From contig BLLK01000022.1 of the NCBI GenBank assembly GCA_021927905.1, positions 2,976,001 to 3,040,000 on the forward strand: DNA of 64,000 nucleotides. The letters are read 5' to 3'. A model generated the notes under the pieces. That model was not told the origin of the DNA. It worked only from the letters and a program-made list of their open reading frames with translations, and did no database searches. The DNA is from Chaetoceros tenuissimus (taxonomy: Eukaryota; Bacillariophyta; Thalassiosirophyceae; Chaetocerotales; Chaetocerotaceae). The position numbers and the translations under genes were made by a program. The first letter of the stretch is position 1. Every line of letters begins with the position of its first letter. This document shows positions 41,304 to 50,819 of the stretch, one piece after another.

Positions 41304-43292
41304 TTAATAGTCACCTATTGTATCATCAAGTTGTCCCACAAATTCTGCTATGTCATCAAGAGATAGTGAAACTACATGCATGTCTTCAAATGTTTGTACA
41401 ACTCCTTTCCCATTTTCTGAGTTTCTCTCCAACAGCTTTCCCTTTTCAAACTTATTTTTGCCCGTTAAAATGATGGTATTTCCTCCAACTTTTGGTAGAG
41501 CTGTCTCCAAGTACCTTTCAGGTACGCGTTCCAATATCTCTCCGTTATTCATACGTATTGTAGCTTCAGCACCGCGCTTGAGAACATCAACAACTATCCC
41601 TTTTTCTTTAAAATATCTACCATTTCCAACCTTTTTCGAAACAACACGGACACGAATATCAGATATGAGCCAGTGTTCCGGTGAATCTCTTCCATTCTCA
41701 GAGCTATGTTGTCTACTGCTAGATTTCCTTTCCCTTTTGTCGCGAGTTGAGGATTCGAATCGATCCCTTTTATCACTTCTTGAGCTTCTACTTTTTCTCC
41801 TATCATCTTCCCGACGTCTATCAGTATCCCTATCGCTTTTGTGTCGATCTGGAGAGCTGGATTTTTCCCGCCTATCGTTCCTTGATGTTCTTGCTCTTCT
41901 TCTGTCATCGCGTGTATCTTCTCTTTTACGCTTGTGAGAACGATCTTCTTCACGTGATCGACGGTCTCCGTGACTCTTTCGTCTTGCTCGATCATGACTT
42001 CTACTTCTGCTTCTACTTCGTTTCCTTCTATCTTCACGGCCGCTGATTCTTCTAGAAGTATCATTCTCTCTACTCCTGCTTCGACTTCGACTTCTTCTAA
42101 CTTCATCGCGTCGCGATGCGTATCTGGTGTCAGACTCTTTTCTTTCTTTGCTGTCAGCGACTTCTGTTTTTCCATCTCGACGTATACTGATACCATTACG
42201 AATAGTGTCTTCAAATGGCTTTTCTTCAAGTTCAGACCTCTCAAGGATAATCAAGTCTCCTTTTTTCACAGATGTTGTATCTTGTTCACCTTCAAATCTA
42301 ACCAATACTCTGTTCAAGCCTGGAACCCCTGCAGTCTTTATGAGCATCGCGCGCTGATTCTTAACATCACTGTCTCCACGCATTCGAACAATGCTACCAA
42401 CATTCATGGTACACTGTACATCATTCTTTGCTTTTTCTTCCTGTAACTTTTTCCATTTAAGCTCATCTTCCTTCTGTTTTTCAATATGTGCAATATCTGA
42501 CATACTGCCACCTTTCCTTGCTCGATGTCTCAAACCATTACCTTTCCCATCACCATTCTTCATGGATGGTGGTAAAGGTGTCGCACCTAGCCCTAGTCTA
42601 TGTGGCCTGGGAGCGGCATACTTTTCTTCCTGATCTGATTTGGTATTTTGTTTTCCATCTCCGCTCCATCCCATTCCTCTCAACATTGCTGCACCAAACT
42701 CTGATATTGGTACTGATACATATGCATCCGACTCTACGTCAATGTCTTCAGCACGATGCTCTAAATCTTTTTTATATTTCACTGCATCATCAATATAATT
42801 CTGATCCTTTTGCAATTGTTTCCTCTGATCAATGCGAATTTTGGTATCGATTCCTTGTTGACTCCCTTTGATGATAAAATCACCCTTTGCAGAAAAATTT
42901 GTAGGTCCATCTTGATTTGTTTTTTCCTTGGTTGCATCTTGAATCAAAGCATCGACAGCTTCTTCATCTTCATTCTTTGGTTTAGACTCCGTTATTTTCT
43001 TGAGACCAGATAAAAGTGGTTGGTTCTTATCTCTATCATCGTGTAGTGGAATTACTAGTTTTACCCCATCCTTTTCACGTTGTTCAGTTTCTTTCTGTGC
43101 TTTAGCTGCAACTGTTTGATCTTCATCTTGATGTTCAGGAGCGGATTCAAACTCGAGAGTTTTGGTCGATTTCTTCTTCTTCTTTTTGGCAAAGGAGAAA
43201 TTTACTTTGGATGTACTCGTAGATCCATTGTTATTGTTGGATGACTCGTTTTCATTGGTGGGTGCAGTTTGCGACGAGTTTTCTGTTTCCAT
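41304..43292 (-). CDS. GPKOW: Spliceosome factor GPKOW/Spp2 with RS-rich insert
   Basis: The 662-residue protein has a G-patch at about residues 197-245 (EFGAAMLRGMGWSGDG, then RPHRLGLGATPLP). A first KOW-type domain is at about 295-345 (VGSIVRMRG, LVRFEGEQ) and a second at about 550-655 (GIVVDVLKRGAEATIRM, GNTIILTGKNKFEKGKLLE). This order is that of GPKOW (human), MOS2 (plant) and, for the G-patch, yeast Spp2. These proteins bind the helicase Prp2/DHX16 and help activate the spliceosome. Between the KOW domains lies a ~165-residue Arg/Ser/Asp-rich stretch (RSRSRSREN and similar), which is longer than I expect for this family and could recruit SR proteins. Start at the first Met of an acidic/Asn-rich N-terminus. 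Confidence 0.88.
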   Translation of the reverse strand: METENSSQTAPTNENESSNNNNGSTSTSKVNFSFAKKKKKKSTKTLEFESAPEHQDEDQTVAAKAQKETEQREKDGVKLVIPLHDDRDKNQPLLSGLKKITESKPKNEDEEAVDALIQDATKEKTNQDGPTNFSAKGDFIIKGSQQGIDTKIRIDQRKQLQKDQNYIDDAVKYKKDLEHRAEDIDVESDAYVSVPISEFGAAMLRGMGWSGDGKQNTKSDQEEKYAAPRPHRLGLGATPLPPSMKNGDGKGNGLRHRARKGGSMSDIAHIEKQKEDELKWKKLQEEKAKNDVQCTMNVGSIVRMRGDSDVKNQRAMLIKTAGVPGLNRVLVRFEGEQDTTSVKKGDLIILERSELEEKPFEDTIRNGISIRRDGKTEVADSKERKESDTRYASRRDEVRRSRSRSRSRENDTSRRISGREDRRKRSRSRSRSHDRARRKSHGDRRSREEDRSHKRKREDTRDDRRRARTSRNDRREKSSSPDRHKSDRDTDRRREDDRRKSRSSRSDKRDRFESSTRDKRERKSSSRQHSSENGRDSPEHWLISDIRVRVVSKKVGNGRYFKEKGIVVDVLKRGAEATIRMNNGEILERVPERYLETALPKVGGNTIILTGKNKFEKGKLLERNSENGKGVVQTFEDMHVVSLSLDDIAEFVGQLDDTIGDY

Positions 43293-43537
43293 TTTGAACT
43301 TGTTTCATGTAAAGTCTATGCAAGTTGCTGATCCTAACTTTAAGTAGCTACTAAGGCTCAAAAACTATAAGAGGATTTACAAGGGATCAGTGAGCTATGT
43401 AACGGGAAGTTATGAACAGGGATTCATCGTATTGTAAGAAGTGAGATGTGGTGATGAGTGATAAAAAATGGATGAAAAATGTAACTTTGCTAATATAAGA
43501 GTTTCTAACTTGCAATGAGGGCCCTGTTTGACAAGAA

Positions 43538-43610
43538 GGGGGCTTAGCTCAGTTGGTAGAGCGTCTGCTTTGCATGCAGAAGGTCACGGGTTCGATTCCC
43601 GTAGCCTCCA
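43538..43610 (+). tRNA. tRNA-Ala (anticodon TGC)
   Basis: The 73-base sequence folds as a standard cloverleaf. The acceptor stem GGGGGCT pairs with AGCCTCC (one G-T pair). The D stem is GCTC/GAGC, the anticodon stem TCTGC/GCAGA encloses TTTGCAT with anticodon TGC, and the T stem ACGGG/CCCGT encloses TTCGATT. The A box (TTAGCTCAGTTGG) and B box (GGTTCGATTCC) are intact. There is no intron and no encoded CCA tail beyond the discriminator A. A run of five T follows at 43621-43625. Confidence 0.97.
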
Positions 43611-43620
43611 AAAAAATTTC

Positions 43621-43625
43621 TTTTT
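43621..43625 (+). terminator. Pol III T-run terminator
   Basis: TTTTT lies 11 bases after the tRNA 3' end, the expected stop signal for RNA polymerase III. Confidence 0.75.
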
Positions 43626-44051
43626 GTCTCATGGGCCTCCCAGGAGAAAAGCTTGAATTGCATCTTGACCACCATCCATCCATCTTTTGCTACTTCCTCA
43701 AAGTAAGAGTGAAAAGATATCGTCTGCTCGTTTGCACATTTTAGCTCGGCTTTGAAATATGATTTTCATTTAAACTCTGTTTATTGGTATCAAAAATATT
43801 ATCAAGAACAATAGATGCCTTCTTCTTTTCCTTGAGGTTTCCGTCGAGAGAGAGATGCTTGAATTGTGATTAATCATATAGACGTTAAAATGTAAAACGG
43901 TTATGTATTTGCTTCCACACGTCACATGCTGCGTACGTACTACCTGTACCTTCACTCAACTCCCTTTTCTATTATCCATTCACTACAAACTACAAAACCA
44001 AATTTCCATTTCCATTCACACCATCTTCTCAACAAACTTTTATCAAATTAA
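43626..44051. other. Intergenic region after tRNA
   Basis: It holds a CGTACGTACT motif at 43932-43941, about 110 bp upstream of the next gene. No other feature is recognised. Confidence 0.5.
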
Positions 44052-45908
44052 TTGAGAAATGAAAAGATGAAGTTCCACCGTCAGAGCTTACTTTTCTTAC
44101 ACTTTGTAGGATATCTTGAACAAGGGGAAGGCTGGGTATGTCAGACAAGCTTACAAAGGACCACAAAGTCTTTGCCTTTTCCTCTCCGAAAACATTTCTT
44201 TCCTACGACAATAAAGGCTAGCAACGATGCTAACGATGATCAATCTATAAATGAACTATATAAAACAGCAATGGAAGAGGATGAAGAATGGTACAATGAG
44301 TTTGTAAGGGATGTATTGGGTGAAGATAATCTTCCTTCTTTTGATGAACCAAAAACTACATCTGTCGAACCTAAATGGAGAGTAGCTAGCGAACCTGAAA
44401 ATGAAACAAAACTTGAAAGCACTGACAATGGCGTTTCCATTTCTAGTGAAGATAAACTTGAAGGAGATGATGAGGAAAAGCAATCAGTAGTAAAAGATGT
44501 TGCAATTGATAATGAATTGCCGAATGATATTGCACACGAAGAGGCGACTATAGAAGAATTTGATTCAGATGAAGATGAAACAGACAAGGAGGATCTTGAT
44601 TCTCGTAGCTCTACAAGTATAGAGAGTGAAGAAAGTGAAGTCGATGATGAAGATTCTAGTTTAGAGAATAATCAGATTGGAGAGGATGTTTTGGTGGAAT
44701 ACATTGACATGTTTGATAATACACAACGAGTTCCAATGGCAACACTTTCAAGTTTGGGATATAAAATGGAAGATGTAGCACGGCTTCAGGCAGGTGTCCT
44801 TGAACTCATTATCGAAGATGAGATGCAAGTTCCAAAAGAGGGTATACCTCGTAGATGGATGATTGAGTCTAGAAGTGAAAGGGAGGTAAAAATCTTGAAA
44901 AGGAGAAAGGCTCCTCAAATTGAAAGTAATGATGATGATGATGATGGAGACTATGAAAGAGGCACTAGTAGAAATGATCGCAATCTCCGGAGGGGGGAAG
45001 ACGCAAGAAGGTCTTCTTCCCGCAGGTCTGATAGAAAAGGGCGAAGAACTTCTAAAAATAGAGGTACTAAAAGACGACCTGAGCGTAGGGACGAAGGTGA
45101 TGACCAGTTTGGAGAGACTGACACTATTTGGATGGATATTCCAACTTTCAAGCAATATCTTCGACGTGAAGCTGATCTTAGATTATCTATATTAGGTCCA
45201 GATTGGGAAGATTGGGTTAGGGGAGAGAGTGACTGGAGACTGAATCTGTACAAAAAATGGCTTGGAGTTGTTGAAAATGGGTTTGGAGATGATTTGATGG
45301 AAGAAATATCATATGCACCAGAAAGTGAAAGATTACCAAGGAGTCCAAAACGAAGAAAAACATCTAGAGATCTAGACTCACCCAGAGAAAGAAGAACCAA
45401 ATCTAGATCCGGTAATATTGAATCTGGACGACGCAGACCTCCTTTGTCACGAGAAAGAGCTGTCCGAAGGTCTGATGACGATGATCAGATAGGAAGTCAG
45501 TTTCGAAATGTAAAGAAGAGTTCAAGAAATTCAAGAAGAGTAAAAAGAGCACAAACCAGTGCAGCTGATATGGATGACACAGACTACCAAGAGACTGTAC
45601 AAAAGGGTATTTTGAAAGAACAGGAAGAATTTAGTGATGACACGTCTTTCGAGGAAGAATCTGACTTTGCTTTTGAGGAAGATGAATCTCGAGCTTACTC
45701 AAGATCTCAAAGAAAAGGTTTTGATTATTATGATAATGAAGAGTCTGAAATGGTAGATTCGCAGAGCCAGAGAAGAAAGAAGGTCCCTAGAGATCGGGCA
45801 CGACCAAGTCAAAGTAGACAAATGTCATCTAGACCTCAATACGAGGATGGTTATCGAAAACAAAAGAAACGAAGACGAATGAGATATGACGATGAGGAAT
45901 ATTTTTGA
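44052..45908 (+). CDS. Low-complexity acidic-then-basic protein, probable signal peptide, unknown
   Basis: The 618-residue protein may start at 44052 or at 44067 (MKFHRQSLLFLHFVG), where a hydrophobic signal would be N-terminal. Residues about 60-220 are very acidic (Glu/Asp/Ser). A short ordered domain follows (VLVEYIDMFDNTQRVPMA, MEDVARLQAGVLELII). Then come alternating Arg/Ser/Lys-rich stretches. A second ordered block lies at about 355-420 (MDIPTFKQYLRREADLRL, GPDWEDWVRGESDWRLNL). The tail is Arg/Lys/Asp-rich. The two ordered blocks resemble plastid nucleoid or transcription-associated accessory proteins in style, but I cannot name a family. Confidence 0.65.
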   Translation: MRNEKMKFHRQSLLFLHFVGYLEQGEGWVCQTSLQRTTKSLPFPLRKHFFPTTIKASNDANDDQSINELYKTAMEEDEEWYNEFVRDVLGEDNLPSFDEPKTTSVEPKWRVASEPENETKLESTDNGVSISSEDKLEGDDEEKQSVVKDVAIDNELPNDIAHEEATIEEFDSDEDETDKEDLDSRSSTSIESEESEVDDEDSSLENNQIGEDVLVEYIDMFDNTQRVPMATLSSLGYKMEDVARLQAGVLELIIEDEMQVPKEGIPRRWMIESRSEREVKILKRRKAPQIESNDDDDDGDYERGTSRNDRNLRRGEDARRSSSRRSDRKGRRTSKNRGTKRRPERRDEGDDQFGETDTIWMDIPTFKQYLRREADLRLSILGPDWEDWVRGESDWRLNLYKKWLGVVENGFGDDLMEEISYAPESERLPRSPKRRKTSRDLDSPRERRTKSRSGNIESGRRRPPLSRERAVRRSDDDDQIGSQFRNVKKSSRNSRRVKRAQTSAADMDDTDYQETVQKGILKEQEEFSDDTSFEEESDFAFEEDESRAYSRSQRKGFDYYDNEESEMVDSQSQRRKKVPRDRARPSQSRQMSSRPQYEDGYRKQKKRRRMRYDDEEYF

Positions 45909-46037
45909 GGAAATCAAAAAATACTACTATGCAAAGCAAGTGAACATAGACAAATACTGCTACAATTAAAATAGAAGCGTTATCAAGGAAATCTGTATAA
46001 TGCTTCCTCTAATATTATTTTTATTTTACTGCGCGAG

Positions 46038-49000
46038 TTACTTCCGAAATATTCCAAACTTAGTAGTACCCATGTTCTCTTCAAGTTTCTTCCTTTTTCT
46101 CCTGACTCTCTTTATTTTGGTTCTGAGTCTCTTTTCTTTGCGTGTAACCTCATTTAGCTCTTTTACATCTCCGAAGATATTGACATTTTCCTGAAGTTGC
46201 CCCTTTCTATCCTTCACTTTGTTCATTTTCTTCTTAAATCTCCTCTCTTTTCTTTTGAGCTTGTTCAGAAGTGAATCTTTTTTAGAAATACATTGACCTT
46301 TGCCTAATAGAGAATGAAGCCTACACTCTCCACAACAAGGTTCACCGGTAGAAATACAAATTGGACAAGTCGGCTCTTTAGAATTGGTTGGAGTGAATGT
46401 AGGACTTCTAGTTGGAAAATCGGTCGCAGGAGCATAATACGAGCTGTAATCATTGCATATGCAACAAGCATCGTGGATTGAGTTTTGAAGGGAGGGGCCA
46501 AATTTAACACTAATTTCTACGCAAAAGTAGAGTGGGTTTAGGTTGACCTCGACACAAGTGACTACTTCTGGTCCCTTGGTTATGTCTAGAGTGACAATAA
46601 TGAGAAATTGATCATCGTCAAAACATTGTTCTTCACTACCAAATGATGGGGTGGATGTTTTCACAATGTTAGTAGTAGGTACAGATGAAGGAAGTGAAGA
46701 GGGGCTCTCGGACTTTGGTGCTGGTGATTGTATTCTAGAAGGTGAATGTGACTCAACATCGAACATTCCACCAATGCTTGGAATATTTGAACCTATGATG
46801 GATGGAAGACTATTACTTGGGTGAATAGAAGGGCTATTTGATGTCAAAGATGATGGTGAATTTGTTGGTCTAGATGAAAGTACTTCAATGGGACTATTCG
46901 AAGAACCAATAGTTGGATAAAGTGACAGAGCTGATGGCTGATCACTTCGAGATATGGATGGCTCAGATGATGATGCATCAGTCGGAACGGATGAAGACTT
47001 CAAAGTTGGACGAGATGATGGCTGATCACTTCGAGATATGGATGGCTCAAATGATGATGCATCAGTCGGAACGGATGAAGACTTCAAAGTTGGACGAGAT
47101 GATGGCTGATCACTTCGAGATATGGATGGCTCAAATGATGATGCATCAGTCGGAACGGATGAAGACTTCAAAGTTGGACGAGATGACGGCTGATCACTTC
47201 TAGATATGGATGGCATGTTGGAAAATTCTGTAGAGGGTTTTACTGACGGACTTTGTGAGATTAAAAATGTAGGGCTCGAAGACTGTTTAGCTTCGGGTGA
47301 CGTAGACGGTTCACGACTGGGTCTTGAAGATGGCTGAGAACTTTCACGTTTGCTAGGAGTTGAGGTTTGTAAAGATGTTGGACTTTGTGTTGCGACAATA
47401 TCAACGTTTCTACATGCACAGCATTTGTCTCTGTCTTCAATTCCAAGTCTGATGCAAAACAACAAAGGGTCAATGTTCACTTGAGCACAAGTATACAATT
47501 GCGGTCCTAGTACAACATCAAGGTCTAAGGCTATAGAAAAAGTATCATCGTCGACACAAACAGTTGGTTTTTGTGTCGATGTCGGACTAGCTGATACAGA
47601 CAATGTAGGAGAAACTGAGGGACTCGCCAAGAGAGGGCAATCATCTCCAAAAGTTTTTGTTTCACTAGAAGTGAATGTTCCCCCACTTGCAACAATCTCG
47701 CCCCCGTAAGAAACAGAGTAGGAACCATTTCCATATTGACAGCATAATCCATCGCCATAACTATCTTGTATTGTAAACGAGTATGTACCAAGAGGCACAC
47801 AATCCCTAAAGGTTTCTTTTACACCCCTAGTTGTAAAATCTCTTTCAGTTCTAACCACACTTGCGTCACATGTATTGACAAGTGAGAAAGAAGTCTCTTG
47901 GGGAAAGTTATCTGTGTTAATCTCAATCAAAATTGGAATAAACCCATCCTCGCATCCCAATGTTGGTGTTAACGATGGCGATATGGTAGGTAAGGGCGTG
48001 GGACTTGGGGTCGGAGCCAAAGTTGGGGTTGGAAGAGTAACTCCTCCTCCACAGCTCCCTTCAAAACATATAATTAGACTTGCAGACCCAAAGCGCGAGC
48101 CAATATCAATTCCTATGAGCGGAATGTCAAGACTGATCAAAGAAGTATTAATATCTTCAACTTGGATGAAAAACGCTTTCCCATCAGCAACAATGGTGTA
48201 TGTATCCCCTCAAGATAACTTTGCAAGAAGTTCACTTTCTTCGAAATTGTCTCCATTACCTGAACGAGTAATTAACACCTGATCGGCACCTTCTTGAGTT
48301 CCCGAATTGAAGCCAGCTGCTCTGTTAAAATTAATGAAGTAGTCAGTGTTTCCATTGTTGATTTTAATCAGCATAGGTGTGGCAGAAATTTGATCAGGAT
48401 CTTCAAGAATAGAGGCTAATTCCCCTCGGTAAGCTGTTCTACTAATGGAATCCAACTTCAAGTGCCTAGAGCGATACCATTGAAGTTGCCATGACTTTGC
48501 AGAATTAAAGCACATTTGAGGTGCATCAGAAAATGGATATGAGAAGCCCATTAATCCAGACCTATCATCATACTCGATACCTCTTTCGTTGGAATGTGCA
48601 AGATTAAGATTGTGACCAATTTCATGGACTTTGTCAGTCTATGTGCACCACTCATTGAGAAACACCGAGTTCCAAGAGTTGATTGTAGCATAGGCAATAC
48701 CCTGCATTGTGTTCGGAGGAAGACAATACATGACTAAAGTATAGGGAAGGCAATTGAATAAGTCTTGTCTAAAACATTTGTCAATGTCAAGGAAGATTTC
48801 AACAAACTTACCATGATTAGCTAGTGCCCTAGGACTGGAGACTCCAAACTCTTCATTGAGCTTTTGTGTAATTGCATTTCTCATGACAGCATCTCCCTGA
48901 GAAGTAAATGTATCAACAGTGATTGTAGTCGCTCCATTTACAATTCGGGAGGTTCTCCCAACTCTACTAGTTGCAGGTCTGATACGCAATTTTGCATGGG

Positions 49001-49547
49001 AACATGCAACGTATTGTGATCGAAGCGTAACCGGGTCTGAGGGTCCAAATACGCTTTCACTCAATTGGTTTTCACTAAAAGTTGTAGCAGCGTTTGCAGC
49101 TTGAACTCGTATGATAAGTACAGAAACATCACCTTCAACAATTGCAAGTCTTCTTCTTCCGGTCTTTTTATTTTTCTTTCCAAGTCTTGGAGGTACCGGA
49201 GAAGTTATCTCAGCGGATTCATCATTAATCAGCGCATCATCAAATGTTAATGAAGTTTCTCCAGACTTGAACCCTTTCTCTTTGAATTGCTTCTTAATGA
49301 AATCTCTTTTGACATTCACTTTAAAAAGCTTTCCATCTTTTGTTTCACATGCCAGATACATCGTTTCATCTGCAGAGAAGCTACTATTGGCTTCATACTG
49401 CACATCAACAATTAGCCCTGTGCATTCTTTTTCTTTTAAAGGTCGTCGGCTTTGGGGTAACCCACTAGCACGTGATGTTTGTGCTAAGGTGAAGGAGTAG
49501 AAAAGAAAAATGTTGAAGATACTACAAATATTGCTGAAATTCGTCAT
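46038..49547 (-). pseudogene. Intronless M11 metalloprotease-like gene with two in-frame stops
   Basis: One frame of 1170 codons runs from a signal-bearing Met (MTNFSNICSIFNIFLFY) at 49547 to 46038. It is broken only by TAG at 48639-48641 and TGA at 48210-48212; no frameshift is needed. It encodes a propeptide, the M11 domain with the zinc site VHEIGHNLNLAHSNERG just after the first stop, and a MGFSYPF segment. After the second stop come a PTPSPT linker, a GDGLCCQYGNGSY module, two Cys modules (VDDDTFSIALDLD... and FDDDQFLIIVTLD...), a Ser/Pro repeat region and a Lys/Arg-rich coiled tail. The first stop precedes the active site, so any unsuppressed product is inactive. Likely a recently lost gene; read-through or a sequencing error are alternatives. 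Confidence 0.78.
46933..47215 (-). repeat. 84-bp tandem repeat, about 3.4 copies (28-residue Ser/Pro unit)
   Basis: Units start at 46933, 47017, 47101 and 47185 (partial). Copies differ by only one or two bases. Each encodes a 28-residue Ser/Pro/Thr unit containing SISRSDQPSSRPTLKSSSVP. It sits in the mucin-like stalk of the M11 gene, where glycosylation is expected in the secreted form. Confidence 0.9.
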
Positions 49548-49960
49548 CTTTCTTCGGAGTTTGATAAATGAATATATCCAATGTATCGTTTCCTCTATTC
49601 CTTAGGAATGGATGCAGAGCCAAAGTCATTTCTGAAGAATAATTAAGTAAAATGGAGAAGGCATGGCATTGTGAAATCGAATAGGGAACAGGGAAGGCAA
49701 AAGAGTATAAATGTCATATTCCTGTCAATTTAGCAAGATATATTCATTTTATTAGAATCAATTAGCTTGCCAATATACAAGTTGAAGTTTCCACGGATCT
49801 TCCATCTTCGAAATTCTGCCAACCTCTCCACTGTCCACACACAACAACTCCATCAAAAACGAAGAAATACCCTTTCCTTTCCACTTTTACCCAAACTAAA
49901 ACAGAAACAACATCTCTCAAGCAGCTAGCTATCCTCTTCAAAATATCGAAATCGAAAAAC
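49548..49960. other. Divergent intergenic region (M11 pseudogene / cupin)
   Basis: No coding or RNA signal is recognised. The stretch next to the cupin start is C/A-rich (CACACAACAACTCC-type), typical of 5' leaders here. Confidence 0.5.
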
Positions 49961-50602
49961 ATGAAAAGTATTGTAGTTTTCCATGTAATATGCAGTCTAT
50001 TGATAGAATCAAATGCATTTACACCGTCTCACCACCTTAGTCATCAGAAATTCATTCATAATACCAGCACAAAAATCTGTGCAGCTCCAGTAGAAGCTCT
50101 TTCAGATATTGTCATACCGAATGTATTTAATTTTGGTGGCCATTCTATATCTGAGGAAGATCTAGCAAAAGAGGATCCAAGAGTATGGGTCCCCCAAACA
50201 GACTGTTTATCGTTCAGACCATTATGTTTGTGTACAAGTCAAGGTTATTATGTGAATTTGCTGAAATTCAAAGGTGGCGGAGTCCTCGGCAGGCATCGAC
50301 ATAGTTCACCAGTTCACGCGTTTACATTGAAAGGGGGCTGGGGATACGTAGAGCATGAATGGCATGCTGATCAGGGCACTTACGTTTTCGAGCCACCTGG
50401 AGAAACTCATACTCTTATTGTAGATGAAGATTGTGAAGAAATGATCACTCTTTTTCATGTCACTGGTAGTTTACTTTATGTGGATGAGAAAACTGACGAA
50501 GTTATTGGTTTTGATGACGTCTTCTCGAAACTCGAAAAAGCAAAAAAGTGGTACAAAGAATGTGGACTGGGAGAAGATTATGTTCAACAATTTGTAAGAT
50601 AG
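49961..50602 (+). CDS. Plastid-targeted cupin, 2,4'-dihydroxyacetophenone dioxygenase-like
   Basis: The 213-residue protein starts with a signal peptide ending SNAFTPS, a textbook diatom plastid motif (A-F-T-P). After a ~50-residue transit region comes a single cupin domain. It has GRHRHSSPVHAFTLKGGW (metal-binding HxH plus a further His), EHEWHADQGTYVFEPPGETHTL and a final ITLFHVTG. This is the pattern of cupin dioxygenases related to 2,4'-dihydroxyacetophenone dioxygenase, which cleave C-C bonds with iron and O2. The physiological substrate in a diatom plastid is unknown. The C-terminus is a helical EKAKKWYKECGLGED. Confidence 0.82.
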   Translation: MKSIVVFHVICSLLIESNAFTPSHHLSHQKFIHNTSTKICAAPVEALSDIVIPNVFNFGGHSISEEDLAKEDPRVWVPQTDCLSFRPLCLCTSQGYYVNLLKFKGGGVLGRHRHSSPVHAFTLKGGWGYVEHEWHADQGTYVFEPPGETHTLIVDEDCEEMITLFHVTGSLLYVDEKTDEVIGFDDVFSKLEKAKKWYKECGLGEDYVQQFVR

Positions 50603-50819
50603 TTTTGCTTCATTGAAGATGAAGAATCAATATTTATAGAGATCGACGTAGCTCTATTTGGATGGCAACGCTTCTGTCTCAGGTTTCCTCGATGCAAATT
50701 ATACCCTAGTCTAGATAGAGAATACAAATAGAAGTTCGTTTTCAATTTACACATAGATTACTTTTTGTTATTTTAGAAATACATATGCAACAAGATAGCC
50801 CAGGTATAAAATCACCTAT

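Noticed and set aside
41350-42871. Several Ser/Leu/Phe-rich plus-strand frames opposite GPKOW
   Set aside because: They are the complementary reading of the RS- and Lys-rich codons of GPKOW, with shadow-like composition and no recognisable domain.
43553-43744. 63-codon frame across the tRNA
   Set aside because: It reads through the tRNA-Ala gene and its terminator; the tRNA explains the sequence.
46913-47203. Plus-strand 96-codon frame with repeated DHFEIWMAQMMMHQ units
   Set aside because: It is the antisense reading of the 84-bp repeats, which make sense as a Ser/Pro stalk on the minus strand.
48210-48212. In-frame TGA of the M11 gene as a selenocysteine codon
   Set aside because: A second stop (TAG) also breaks the frame, the site is not at a redox centre, and no SECIS-like structure was recognised downstream.
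48639-48641. In-frame TAG removed by an unrecognised intron
   Set aside because: No plausible GT-AG pair of normal size surrounds it without deleting the zinc-binding HEIGH segment or the residues before it.
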